DNA of 64,000 nucleotides from an uncultured Alistipes sp. (GCA_944321955.1 CALUNG010000001.1:179087-243086); one strand, 5' to 3'. Counted from the stretch's first letter, positions 26,359 through 34,556 are shown. The notes: generated by a model not told the origin, from the letters alone. A program made the numbers and translations.

Positions 26359-26745
26359 ATGGAAGTTGTAAACACCGTTGGTCGCCGTAAGGCAGCTGTG
26401 GCTCGCGTATTCGTGAAGCCGGGAAAAGGTCAGATTACAATCAACCGCAAATCTCTCGAAGACTATTTTCCGTTGGAGATCCTCCAGTTCGAGGTTAAAC
26501 AGCCTCTGATGGTAACCGAGACCCTCGGAAGCTATGACGTGACCATCAATCTCGATGGTGGCGGCATCAAAGGTCAGGCCGAGGCAGCACGCATGGGTAT
26601 CGCACGTGCACTGTGCGAAGTGAATGCGGAATACCGTCCTGTTCTCAAGAAGAACGGTTTCCTCACACGTGATCCCCGTGAGGTTGAGCGTAAGAAGCCC
26701 GGACAGCCCGGAGCACGTCGCAAGTTCCAGTTCAGCAAACGTTAA
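26359..26745 (+). CDS. rpsI: 30S ribosomal protein S9
   Basis: A 128-residue protein: [20 protein letters not shown] at the N-terminus, the [19 protein letters not shown] core, and the basic tail ending RKFQFSKR that reaches the ribosomal P site. It is co-transcribed with rplM. Confidence 0.98.
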   Translation: MEVVNTVGRRKAAVARVFVKPGKGQITINRKSLEDYFPLEILQFEVKQPLMVTETLGSYDVTINLDGGGIKGQAEAARMGIARALCEVNAEYRPVLKKNGFLTRDPREVERKKPGQPGARRKFQFSKR

Positions 26746-26932
26746 TCGTTACGGACCAAACTTTCGGCAAAGCACGACAAGGGTTTCAAATCGTTGCGAC
26801 TACCTGTTGAATACGGCGTATTACCTGACGGTTGCCCTGTCGCGGAAAACTTCCCGGATTGGCTGTTGAGCCACTGCCAGGGAGGTTGAAGGAAAGAGAT
26901 TAAAACAAAAAACAAAAAACAGAACATTAAAA
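26746..26932 (+). other. 187-base spacer between rpsI and rpsB, possible S2 leader
   Basis: No coding region and no TAnnTTTG promoter on the plus strand. It contains a small hairpin (TGGCT 26860-26864 with AGCCA 26869-26873) and an A-rich stretch just before rpsB. rpsB is probably read from the rplM promoter, and this spacer is the natural place for S2 feedback control; that is inference. Confidence 0.3.
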
Positions 26933-27823
26933 ATGTCACGCACAGATTTTAATACATTGTTGGAAGCCGGCGTACACTTCGGACACCAGAAGCGCAAGTG
27001 GAATCCCAAAATGGCTCCGTATATCTTTATGGAGAAGAACGGTATCCACATCATCGACCTGTACAAAACCGCAGTGAAGCTCGACGAAGCAGCCGCAGCG
27101 CTGAAGCAGATCGCCAAGAGCGGCCGTCGCGTACTGTTCGTTGCTACCAAGAAACAAGCCAAGGAAATAGTTGCCGAAAAGGTGTCGGCAATAGGCATGC
27201 CTTACGTTACGGAGCGTTGGGCAGGCGGTATGCTGACAAACTTCCCCACCATAAGAAAGGCCGTTAAGAAGATGGCTACCATCGACAAGATGACCAACGA
27301 CGGCACTTTCGACAACTTCTCGAAACGTGAGAAGCTGCAGATCGCACGTCAGCGTGCAAAACTCGAGAAGAACCTCGGATCAATCGCAGACCTTACCCGT
27401 CTGCCGGCAGCTCTGTTCGTCGTAGACGTACAGAAGGAGGCCAATGCAGTCAAGGAGGCCAACCGACTGAACATCCCCGTATTTGCAATGGTAGATACTT
27501 GTTGTGATCCAACCAACATCGATTACGTTATACCTGCAAACGACGATGGAACCAAGTCGATAGCCGTAATTCTGGATACCGTATGCGCCGCTATCGCCGA
27601 GGGAACCGAAGAGCGCAAGCTCGAGAAGGAGAAGGAGGCACTCGAGGCTGAAGCAAATGCAGCCGAGGGCGCTCCCGCCAGGAAAGAGGCGAAACCCCGC
27701 ATCAAGAAGGCCGTAAAGGAGGCTATCGACGCTGAAGAGGCAGCCGTAGCCGACGTAGTTGCAGCAACCGAGAAGCCCGCAGAGGCTGAATCGGAGGCTG
27801 AGGCCGAAGAGAAAGCTGAATAA
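26933..27823 (+). CDS. rpsB: 30S ribosomal protein S2 with extended acidic tail
   Basis: A 296-residue protein. The S2 core shows LLEAGVHFGHQKRKWNPKM, FVATKKQAKEIV, ERWAGGMLTNF and PVFAMVDTCCDPTNIDYVIPANDD. After about residue 230 a long Ala/Glu/Lys tail extends the protein about 55 residues beyond the E. coli length (241), ending with several acidic repeats. Such tails are common in Bacteroidetes S2. tsf follows after 25 bases, as in most bacteria. Confidence 0.97.
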   Translation: MSRTDFNTLLEAGVHFGHQKRKWNPKMAPYIFMEKNGIHIIDLYKTAVKLDEAAAALKQIAKSGRRVLFVATKKQAKEIVAEKVSAIGMPYVTERWAGGMLTNFPTIRKAVKKMATIDKMTNDGTFDNFSKREKLQIARQRAKLEKNLGSIADLTRLPAALFVVDVQKEANAVKEANRLNIPVFAMVDTCCDPTNIDYVIPANDDGTKSIAVILDTVCAAIAEGTEERKLEKEKEALEAEANAAEGAPARKEAKPRIKKAVKEAIDAEEAAVADVVAATEKPAEAESEAEAEEKAE

Positions 27824-27848
27824 CAATTTAACAGGAAAGGACCATATT

Positions 27849-28679
27849 ATGGAAATCAAAGCAGCTGATGTAATGAAGCTCCGCAAGATGACCGGTGCGG
27901 GCATGATGGATTGCAAGAAGGCCCTTATCGAGGCCGAAGGCGATTACGACCGTGCACAGGACATCATTCGCGAAAAGGGCAAGCTCGTAGTGAGCAAGCG
28001 TGCCGATCGCAATGCTTCGGAGGGTGTAGTCGTTACGAAGATCGTAGGTCAGAAGGCATATCTTCTCTGCCTTGCCTGCGAGACCGACTTCGTTGCGCAG
28101 AACGCCGAGTTCGGAGCTTCGGCAAACGCCATACTCGATATCGCCGTTGCGGCTGATGCAGCCGACCGCGAGACTCTGCTTGGCGTGAAGAATGCCGAGG
28201 GCCGTACCGTCGAGGAGATGGTAACCGAGAAATCGGGTCAGACCGGCGAGAAGGTAGAGCTCGCATACTATGCACGTATCGAGGCTCCCTACTGCAATGC
28301 ATACGTTCACTTCAACAAGAAACTGGGTACGATTCTCGGTTTCAACAAGGTAGTTCCCGAGGAGGTTGCTCATACCGTTGCCATGCAGGCTACGGCCATG
28401 GCTCCTATCTCGATCGATGTTGACGACTGCCCTGCAGACGTTGTCGCTCACGAGAAGACCATCGCTCTCGAGCAGATGAAACTCGATCCGAAGAACGCCA
28501 ACAAGCCCGAGGCCATTCTCGAGAAAATCGCCGAGGGTAAGATGCGCAAGTTCTACGAGGAGAACACCCTTCTGAACCAGACGCTGGTAGGTGAGAAGAT
28601 CACCATCCGCGAATATATCCAGCAGGCCGACAAGGAGGCAACGGTTGTAGCTTACAAGCGTTTCGCTCTGGAGGCATAA
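27849..28679 (+). CDS. tsf: Translation elongation factor Ts
   Basis: A 276-residue protein with the EF-Ts entry signatures VMKLRKMTGAGMMDCKKAL and EAEGDYDRAQDIIREKG, then ACETDFVAQN. It recycles EF-Tu by nucleotide exchange. ATG 27849 is the family start; an in-frame extension back to 27759 overlaps rpsB and is rejected. A strong terminator follows. Confidence 0.97.
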   Translation: MEIKAADVMKLRKMTGAGMMDCKKALIEAEGDYDRAQDIIREKGKLVVSKRADRNASEGVVVTKIVGQKAYLLCLACETDFVAQNAEFGASANAILDIAVAADAADRETLLGVKNAEGRTVEEMVTEKSGQTGEKVELAYYARIEAPYCNAYVHFNKKLGTILGFNKVVPEEVAHTVAMQATAMAPISIDVDDCPADVVAHEKTIALEQMKLDPKNANKPEAILEKIAEGKMRKFYEENTLLNQTLVGEKITIREYIQQADKEATVVAYKRFALEA

Positions 28680-28698
28680 CAGGAGTCTGATCATATTG

Positions 28699-28732
28699 AA
28701 AAGGCCGGAAGAATCGTCTTCCGGCCTTTTTT
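28699..28732 (+). terminator. Terminator of the rplM-tsf cluster
   Basis: A 14-bp perfect stem (28699-28712 with 28717-28730), loop ATCG, and a T run; the A run on the other side lets it also serve the convergent LuxR gene. Confidence 0.93.
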
Positions 28733-28752
28733 GTACCTGATATTCGGCTGTG

Positions 28753-29517
28753 TCATATCAGCCCCAGATCTCTGGCTATGCGGCAGGCTTCGATGGAGTT
28801 TTTTACGTGCAGGTTGTTCAGTATCTCCTGACGGTGCCGGCTGACAGTGTTTACGCTGATCGACAGTGTGGCGGCTATCCGCTTGCTTGTCAATCCCTGA
28901 TCTATCAGCCTGAGTACCTCTGTTTCGCGGTCGGACAATATCCTGATTCTGTTCTGCTCTTCCGACTCGATGATCTGCCCCGTAGCAGAATTGACTATCA
29001 TGTAGGGCTTCGGCAGGTCGACGATCATCCGGTTGTAGAGACACAGGGTCAGCCACAACGTATTGTTTTGAGGGTCCGAAATGTAGAACAGCCTGTGAAT
29101 TGCCGGTATGTTGTATCCGAGGCTGTCACGCATGCGCAGCTTGTTTATCAGATGAAAGTCCTGCAGCTGCTCGCGTGGAAGGCGCTTTGCGAAGTGAAAA
29201 AAACGCAGCTCCTGCAGATATTTGTTGTGCAGGTCTGTAGGGTGGATGCGGTTCAGAATCTCCTTCTCCCATATCGAGTCGATGCTGTCCTCGTCGTGTT
29301 GCGGATGGCTGATTCCGAGCACGTCGGCAAATCCCCCGTAACATATGTGGCTTCGGTTCGAATGCAGGTCGCTGAGTACCGCAATCGAGTTCTCCATGCG
29401 GGCGTAGTTTCGGGCCATGTCGATGTAATGTTCGATATCGGCACTCACTCCTGTATGTTTCACGGAACCCGGGTCCTGATTGAGGAACTCGGAATTCAGC
29501 CTGTCTATGATATTCAT
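28753..29517 (-). CDS. LuxR-type helix-turn-helix transcriptional regulator
   Basis: A 254-residue protein. The C-terminal ~60 residues form a LuxR/GerE helix-turn-helix: LSDRETEVLRLIDQGLTS, then KRIAATLSISVNTVSRHRQ and EILNNLHVKNSIEACRIA. The first ~180 residues have no TPR or receiver signature and look like a PAS-type sensor, which I cannot assign further. It is divergent from the DUF1349 gene (104-base gap) and could regulate it. No phosphorylation site is evident. Confidence 0.85.
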   Translation of the reverse strand: MNIIDRLNSEFLNQDPGSVKHTGVSADIEHYIDMARNYARMENSIAVLSDLHSNRSHICYGGFADVLGISHPQHDEDSIDSIWEKEILNRIHPTDLHNKYLQELRFFHFAKRLPREQLQDFHLINKLRMRDSLGYNIPAIHRLFYISDPQNNTLWLTLCLYNRMIVDLPKPYMIVNSATGQIIESEEQNRIRILSDRETEVLRLIDQGLTSKRIAATLSISVNTVSRHRQEILNNLHVKNSIEACRIARDLGLI

Positions 29518-29541
29518 GATTGAAAATGGTTATTTATAATC

Positions 29542-29573
29542 ATTGTATTGTATGTTTCAACATGATACCTTTG
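29542..29573 (+). promoter_or_regulatory. Promoter of the DUF1349 gene
   Basis: ATTG (29542-29545) is followed after 20 bases by TACCTTTG (29566-29573), a full -7 match. This gives a leader of about 40 bases before ATG 29622. Confidence 0.72.
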
Positions 29574-29621
29574 TATCGACAATACAAAAATATGGTTAAT
29601 TATATATAATACATACTTGAT

Positions 29622-30278
29622 ATGAAGAAATTTCTTTTTTTGAGTCTGGCTCTTTTCCCGTTCATGCAGTCGGGAACGGCACAATCGCTCGAGAAGATGC
29701 AGTGGTTCAACGAACCGGAGCAGTGGGAGATCAAGGACGGGGTATTGTCGATGTTCGTGACCCCTCAGAGCGACTACTGGCGCATTTCGCACTATGGCTT
29801 TACGGTAGACGACGCACCGTTCTACTTCACGACCTACGGCGGCGAGTTCGAGGTTAAGGTAAAGGTTTCGGGCGATTACAAGACCCGTTTCGATCAGGCG
29901 GGCCTGATGCTGCGTATCGACCACGAGAACTACATCAAGGCCGGCATCGAGTTTGTCGACGGCAAATTCAACATCAGCACCGTCGTTACGCACAAGACTT
30001 CGGACTGGAGCGTGATCACGCTCGACAAGGCCGTGCCGTACATCTGGATCAAGGCTGTACGTCGGCTCGATGCCGTCGAGTTGTTCTACTCGTTCGATGA
30101 CAAGGAGTATGTCATGATGCGCAATGCGTGGCTGCAGGACAATACTCCGGTGCATGTCGGTTTGATGGCCGCAAGTCCCGACGGTGACGGATTCCGTGCT
30201 ACGTTCGAGCACTTCAAGGTACGTCATCTGCCCGACAAGCGTCGCCTGGAGTGGTTGAGCAAGAATTCAGCCGAGTAG
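29622..30278 (+). CDS. Secreted DUF1349 domain protein
   Basis: A 218-residue protein with a signal peptide (cleavage near GTAQS, residues 18-22). The rest matches the DUF1349 concanavalin-like fold: QSDYWRISHYGFTVDDAPFY, GEFEVKVKVSGDYKTRFDQAG, LMLRIDHENYIKAGIEFV and the closing FRATFEHFKVRHL. Members are thought to bind carbohydrate or act in sugar metabolism, but no reaction is established. It stands alone between its own promoter and a hairpin. Confidence 0.85.
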   Translation: MKKFLFLSLALFPFMQSGTAQSLEKMQWFNEPEQWEIKDGVLSMFVTPQSDYWRISHYGFTVDDAPFYFTTYGGEFEVKVKVSGDYKTRFDQAGLMLRIDHENYIKAGIEFVDGKFNISTVVTHKTSDWSVITLDKAVPYIWIKAVRRLDAVELFYSFDDKEYVMMRNAWLQDNTPVHVGLMAASPDGDGFRATFEHFKVRHLPDKRRLEWLSKNSAE

Positions 30279-30304
30279 TAGAAATACATTGGCAGTTGGT
30301 GATG

Positions 30305-30333
30305 AAGCCGGTGTTGCATTGCACACCGGCTTT
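30305..30333 (+). terminator. Probable terminator after the DUF1349 gene
   Basis: A 10-bp stem (30305-30314 with 30323-30332) with an 8-base loop; the following T run is short (TTTG), so termination may be partial. Confidence 0.6.
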
Positions 30334-30523
30334 GTCGTATTTACTCATGATAAGGACAATATGATTTTCACTGTATTGGAAATTTCCTAGAGAAAGTTTT
30401 TTTGTATGGATATAATGTGTAAATTTGCATATAATCAAGTATAAGTAGAGTTGCCTATGAAAAAATAGCATCTAACGATGCGTACATTTTAGACATATAA
30501 GGAAAATGCGTTAGCTTTATTTC
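30334..30523 (+). other. AT-rich gene-free stretch with a weak promoter candidate
   Basis: No coding region was seen. TAAATTTG at 30420-30427 matches the -7 consensus, with TTTG at 30401-30404 15 bases before it. A tiny hairpin (GCATC 30468-30472 with GATGC 30477-30481) follows. Base composition drops clearly compared with the genes on both sides. Confidence 0.4.
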
Positions 30524-30642
30524 TTGCTGTTGGAACTTCGACAATTTCAAATGTGGCAAAAGAAGTGAAGTTGATGCTCACGTTACGGCGTGGGCTTCAC
30601 TTTGATATTTGTGCCACAGGTAGTCGAAGACCTCAACAGCAA
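30524..30642. repeat. 119-nt nested palindrome (REP-like element or structured RNA)
   Basis: Five stem segments pair in nested order: 30524-30532 with 30634-30642 (9 bp), 30536-30542 with 30623-30629 (7 bp), 30552-30558 with 30612-30618 (7 bp), 30563-30570 with 30595-30602 (8 bp) and 30577-30582 with 30589-30594 (6 bp, one G-U), closing on the loop TTACGG. The internal loops between segments are mostly unequal or unpaired. Such order cannot be chance. It could be a REP/RAYT-type dispersed palindrome or a non-coding RNA; I have an impression of having seen similar sequence in other Bacteroidales genomes, which I cannot verify here. Confidence 0.75.
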
Positions 30643-30735
30643 ATTGAAAAGATGTGTCCGCGCTTTTTTTTGTACGTATCATCATTTTTTTTAATAAGGA
30701 CACACATTAGAATTACTAATAATCCTAATTGCGTA

Positions 30736-30987
30736 ATGAAGATTCTATTGTTTATTCTTGTTTTGTCCTTACCGATAACTTTCACCTCCTGCGGAGTTTT
30801 TGATCCTGGTAATTTTTCACATGTGCAATCTGCGGCGCAACAATATAGCCAGTCTCAAAGAGGTGGAACGTATGTTGGAAAGGCATCTACTCAAGCCGAG
30901 GCCAAGAGTATTGCCCAAAGGGCAGGATTCCCTTATTATCAATGGTATCCATCAACAGGCAGATGTTATGGTTACAAACATAAATAA
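30736..30987 (+). CDS. Small putative lipoprotein, unknown function
   Basis: An 83-residue protein with a lipoprotein signal peptide ending ITFTSC (Cys19). The mature part is about 64 residues, with a C-terminal aromatic cluster GFPYYQWYPSTGRCYGYKHK. I do not recognise the family. The frame stays open upstream through the palindrome, but no signal peptide would then be at the N-terminus, so ATG 30736 is chosen. Codon use is AT-richer than its neighbours, which suggests transfer. Confidence 0.6.
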   Translation: MKILLFILVLSLPITFTSCGVFDPGNFSHVQSAAQQYSQSQRGGTYVGKASTQAEAKSIAQRAGFPYYQWYPSTGRCYGYKHK

Positions 30988-31022
30988 AACGAATTATGCA
31001 AATGCTAAATTTTAATGAGATC

Positions 31023-31403
31023 ATGAAAAAGGTTATTTTATTTGTGGCAATATTTGTTATTGCTTGTGTGAGTGCACATGCCCAGAATTATTCTAACAGA
31101 AATGCGGCAAAGGCAATTGTCGATGCTATTGAAGAATCCAATGGTACGTGCTATGATCGTGATAGCAATGGTAATATTTATAAAGGTACGTTGAAAAGGC
31201 AATCGCAGGAGGTTGTCAGCTCTTCTGAACAGTCATATAGCAATACATCCAATTCTGGCAGTTGGAGTGCTGAAGGTGAAGTAAGTACGGATAGAATAGG
31301 CGCCAGTGGCCGGTATAATTCTGGAAATTCTTCATCGACGAATAATAAATCATCAGACAAGCAGACGAAGACTACATATATTTGTGTTCCAAACCGTGAA
31401 TGA
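31023..31403 (+). CDS. Small secreted Ser/Asn-rich protein, unknown function
   Basis: A 126-residue protein. A clean signal peptide MKKVILFVAIFVIACVSAHA is followed by a mature part rich in Ser, Asn and Thr (about residues 60-115), with one Cys pair far apart (TCYDRD and YICVPN). I do not recognise the family. It lies 35 bases after the small lipoprotein and ends at a strong bidirectional terminator. ATG 31023 is preferred over 30996 because of the signal peptide. It shares the low GC of this patch. Confidence 0.6.
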   Translation: MKKVILFVAIFVIACVSAHAQNYSNRNAAKAIVDAIEESNGTCYDRDSNGNIYKGTLKRQSQEVVSSSEQSYSNTSNSGSWSAEGEVSTDRIGASGRYNSGNSSSTNNKSSDKQTKTTYICVPNRE

Positions 31404-31410
31404 TTAAATC

Positions 31411-31447
31411 ATATGGCCGTGCCTACATTGGGCACGGCCATATTTTA
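31411..31447. terminator. Bidirectional terminator between convergent transcripts
   Basis: A 13-bp perfect stem (31411-31423 with 31431-31443), loop TACATTG, then TTTAT. It separates the small secreted genes from the minus-strand export operon and overlaps the last codons of the latter. Confidence 0.88.
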
Positions 31448-31894
31448 TCTTACGCCCAGTCTCCAGAGTGCGCCGAGTATGCAGCGGCGGATTAGCGGCG
31501 GCATCGCAACCCATATTGCCGATGCCGTGCGCCAGCGGCGTGACCGGCAATCGGTGCGGCGTCCGTCCCGACTGATTATGCAGCTGACTTCGGCCACTAC
31601 GTCGGCTGTAGTGCAGTGTTCGACCTTCCTGTAGTTGCCGTCGCCGGCAAGCGTAAGTCTTTCGCCGTCGCGCGCTACAATGCGGTGCATGACATGGTGG
31701 CCGTGGTACCGGAACAATACTATGTCTCCCTTGCCGAGAGACGAAGCATTGCACGGCGACAACTGAACCGATGTGCGCCCGCTGCGTATGAACGGCCGCA
31801 TGCTGTGTCCCTTGACGCGTATGACGACCTCCTTGCCTTCGGCGATCATCGACTCCACGTGGGCGAAGAATATGTCGTTGTCTATGGTGATCAT
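31445..31894 (-). CDS. S24/S26-type signal-peptidase-like protease
   Basis: A 149-residue protein. KGHSMRPFI (residues 28-36) holds the nucleophile Ser31, and GDIVLFR (56-62) and VMHRIV (68-73) follow, with His70 at the place of the general base. A His rather than Lys dyad is the pattern of the SipW/Sec11 branch. A weakly hydrophobic C-terminal region (about 118-142) could anchor it. The start overlaps the kinase-like gene stop as ATGA, so translation is coupled. In other genomes such small peptidases accompany peptide-maturation clusters, which is the basis for proposing a role in processing an exported peptide. Confidence 0.8.
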   Translation of the reverse strand: MITIDNDIFFAHVESMIAEGKEVVIRVKGHSMRPFIRSGRTSVQLSPCNASSLGKGDIVLFRYHGHHVMHRIVARDGERLTLAGDGNYRKVEHCTTADVVAEVSCIISRDGRRTDCRSRRWRTASAIWVAMPPLIRRCILGALWRLGVR

Positions 31895-32802
31895 GCCTCG
31901 GATGTTTCCGTGCCGAATATGGTCGAATACGACAGCCTTGCCGCATCGGCATCGGGCAGACACTCCAGATGGTAGACCGGAACAGCAGCAAGTACGTCCG
32001 AGAGCGTATCGCAGATGTTGTCCTGCAGTTCGGTGTCGTAGGCGAATGCCGGCGGACAGGAGGGTAGCAGTGCGCCGAGGGCGTTGATCGTACCCAGACG
32101 GTGCATCTTGTTGTATGGAGCCTGACTGAGACGCACTATCGCCTTTATCGGGAACCTGCGGTTTACATAGCACGGGGTCTTGCCGCTCCATGCCGAACCG
32201 AAGGCCGTAGGTATGCCGTCGACGCATCGTATTATCGGGCTGTCGTCGTTCAGCAGCCTTGCCCCGTCGATATTCTCGCGCCACAGACGTGTGTGTGTAC
32301 TTTTGCCGGTGCCGGATTCCCCGAGAAAGAGTACGGCGCCGCCATCCTTTACGATTACCGATGAATGGATGGCTATTGCGTGGTGCGGATTTATGGCAAG
32401 GCCGAACATCATCCAGAGACCGAAGCGCAACAGAGACGGATCGGGAGCCTTGCCTGCGGCTATGTTGCTGTAAACCTTTGCCGATCCGAACTCCTTTATG
32501 AATATGGTATCGTGCAACGTGTCGTTGCAGCCTTGCGGGCGCATGTAGAAGAGATGCCCGCCTTCGTAGCGGCAGAAGAAGCAGTCGTGTCTGGCATCCT
32601 CGAATTCGAACGCGTGCAGCAGATGCAGATCGTAATCCGCAATGGCGGTCGGCAGGTCGGGGTGAAGCTCCATCACGACTCTGGCATCTTCGTCGAAGTC
32701 GACGGCGAAAGGTTTGAATCCGCGCAGGCCGTCGTCTGCAAGGTCTGCATAGGGCTCGAAAGTACGCAGGCGGAAGCCCGCCAGTATGTAATCCTTACTC
32801 AT
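31891..32802 (-). CDS. HPr-kinase-like (HprK/PEPCK fold) P-loop protein
   Basis: A 303-residue protein. The P-loop GESGTGKSTHTRLW lies near residue 165, followed by GARLLNDDSPII, whose acidic pair matches the HprK active site. SAWSGKTP and RFPIKAIVRLSQ follow. The N-terminal half has no match to the HprK N-domain. Similar stand-alone kinases occur in lasso-peptide and PqqD-type clusters, where some phosphorylate a precursor peptide. It overlaps the upstream exporter by 8 bases and the downstream peptidase by 4. No HPr or PTS gene is nearby, so a carbon-regulation role is unlikely. Confidence 0.8.
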   Translation of the reverse strand: MSKDYILAGFRLRTFEPYADLADDGLRGFKPFAVDFDEDARVVMELHPDLPTAIADYDLHLLHAFEFEDARHDCFFCRYEGGHLFYMRPQGCNDTLHDTIFIKEFGSAKVYSNIAAGKAPDPSLLRFGLWMMFGLAINPHHAIAIHSSVIVKDGGAVLFLGESGTGKSTHTRLWRENIDGARLLNDDSPIIRCVDGIPTAFGSAWSGKTPCYVNRRFPIKAIVRLSQAPYNKMHRLGTINALGALLPSCPPAFAYDTELQDNICDTLSDVLAAVPVYHLECLPDADAARLSYSTIFGTETSEA

Positions 32803-34501
32803 GGCTGTCAAGTGTGATTATGCGGTCGCAATAGTCGAGCGAACTCTCGCGATGGGCTATTACGATAATTGTCAGTTCCTTGTTCCTCGCGGACAACTCC
32901 TCGATGGCGGCATTGATGTTCTGCTCTGTTGAATTGTCGAGCGACGATGTGGCTTCGTCGAAGAACAGTACGTCGGCCTCCTTGTACAGGGCCCGCGCTA
33001 TGCCTATGCGCTGGCGCTGTCCTCCAGACAGACGGTTGCCGCACTCGCCGGCGGGAGTATCCACTCCGAGCGGCAGCGAATCGATGAATTCGCGCAGATT
33101 GGCCATGTCGATGGCACGGTCGAGCCTTTGTCGGTCTATCTCTTCGGGACGCGATCCGAGCGCTATGTTCTCGACGAAGGTGCCGTCTGCTATGAATACG
33201 TTTTGCGAGACGTAGCCGATCGTATTCTGCCATTTCCGGCGATTGTCGTCGGTCAGAGGTTCGCCGTCGACGTATATGGCTCCTCCGGTAGGCTTGTAGA
33301 AGCCGAGCATGAGGTTGAAGAGCGTGGTTTTGCCGGCACCGGAACGTCCCCGTATGCCGAGGCGTTCGCCTTTGGCTATCGTGAGCGAGAAGTCGTGGAT
33401 GACGTCGCGGTCGCTGTCGTCGAAACGGAATGACAGCCTGTCGAGACGTATCTCACGGCTGAATTCGAAACGCTCGGCCGAAGAGTCTACCGTCGTGTCG
33501 ATATCGTCTACGTGTTCGTCGCGTATTATCGGAATAGTGTATCTGTTGTATCTCAACGATGCCCATGATCCCATGATGTTGCGAATCGAAGGCATCAGCC
33601 GCAGCGCCGCAACGGCAAATACTCCGAAGAGTATCTTTATCTGGTTGCCCTCGATGCCGAGGTTTGCGAGTACCATCAACGACAGGCCTATGGCCAGTCC
33701 CGTCTCGGTGAACATCTGCGGCAGCATCGACAGCGAGGCGTTTCTCGAACGGACGCTGACCACTTCCTCCATGGCCTTGTCGAAGCGGGCGAGCATCCGG
33801 GGGAATGCATTGCATATCTCGATGTCGGAATATCCGCGGTATGTATCGATGACGCTGCGTGTCTTGGCCCTCTGCGCTCTGTTTTCAGCCTCTCCGTATC
33901 TGTTCAGACGGTTGCGCACGAGCCTGACATACAGCCATACCGCCGGCAGGAAGATGACCACGATCAGAACGGCGGCCACCACGTTGTATAGCGCCAGCGC
34001 CACGAACAGCAGCATGAAGAGTGTAGCCTCGCTGAATATGACGGCCATCGGGCGCAGCACACCGGCGACGAACGTCAGGCTTACGACATTGACGTTGCGC
34101 GACAGTACGGCCGAATTGCGGCTCTTGATGAATGCGAGGCCGCGGTTGTGGTAGTCGATGTACAGGCGTCGCGAGAGATACCTGTACATCGAGTATATGT
34201 AGTCCCGTTCGGAACGGTACAGCCAAAGGCTTAGGAGTGACTTGGCCACGATGAAGATGACGACGGCCGCACAGATGCATGCGACGAACCATCCGGTACT
34301 TTCGAACCCGCCGAGTTGATATAGATGTGCGAGTATGCGGTTCGATGCGATGCTTTCGGGATCGAGTATGAGTACCAGTACCGGCAGAAGCATGGCCAGC
34401 CCCAGAAAATTCAGCAGACCGCGCATGAAGATGGTTGCCACGACCCATACACCCTTACGGCGGAAAGGCTTCGGTATGATATCTGAAGCGGGAAATTTCA
34501 T
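32795..34501 (-). CDS. ABC exporter (fused permease and ATPase)
   Basis: A 568-residue half-transporter. Residues about 20-320 form six transmembrane helices. The nucleotide-binding part has Walker A GRSGAGKTT (near 384-392), signature LSGGQRQRIGIARAL and Walker B VLFFDEATSSLD. There is no C39 peptidase domain at the N-terminus, so any leader cleavage must come from elsewhere, perhaps the S26-type peptidase of the same operon. A minus-strand -7 element ends 6 bases before the ATG, so the mRNA may be leaderless. The substrate is unknown; a peptide or lipid-linked molecule is possible. Confidence 0.9.
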   Translation of the reverse strand: MKFPASDIIPKPFRRKGVWVVATIFMRGLLNFLGLAMLLPVLVLILDPESIASNRILAHLYQLGGFESTGWFVACICAAVVIFIVAKSLLSLWLYRSERDYIYSMYRYLSRRLYIDYHNRGLAFIKSRNSAVLSRNVNVVSLTFVAGVLRPMAVIFSEATLFMLLFVALALYNVVAAVLIVVIFLPAVWLYVRLVRNRLNRYGEAENRAQRAKTRSVIDTYRGYSDIEICNAFPRMLARFDKAMEEVVSVRSRNASLSMLPQMFTETGLAIGLSLMVLANLGIEGNQIKILFGVFAVAALRLMPSIRNIMGSWASLRYNRYTIPIIRDEHVDDIDTTVDSSAERFEFSREIRLDRLSFRFDDSDRDVIHDFSLTIAKGERLGIRGRSGAGKTTLFNLMLGFYKPTGGAIYVDGEPLTDDNRRKWQNTIGYVSQNVFIADGTFVENIALGSRPEEIDRQRLDRAIDMANLREFIDSLPLGVDTPAGECGNRLSGGQRQRIGIARALYKEADVLFFDEATSSLDNSTEQNINAAIEELSARNKELTIIVIAHRESSLDYCDRIITLDSHE

Positions 34502-34506
34502 GAATA

Positions 34507-34514
34507 CAAAGTTA
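34507..34514 (-). promoter_or_regulatory. -7 promoter element for the exporter operon
   Basis: On the minus strand TAACTTTG matches the consensus and ends 6 bases before the ATG at 34501, so transcription would start at or next to the start codon. Confidence 0.55.
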
Positions 34515-34547
34515 TTGTTTTTTTTTGAATATCCTCCTTGAATTGCT

Positions 34548-34555
34548 TACATTTG
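34548..34555 (+). promoter_or_regulatory. -7 promoter element for the DUF6377 gene
   Basis: TACATTTG followed by C matches the consensus and lies one base before ATG 34557, so transcription would begin near the second ATG at 34560. Confidence 0.55.
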
Positions 34556-34556
34556 C

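Noticed and set aside
30553-30735. N-terminal extension of the small lipoprotein through the palindrome
   Set aside because: It would place 61 residues before a clear lipoprotein signal peptide, and the extra sequence is encoded by the palindrome.
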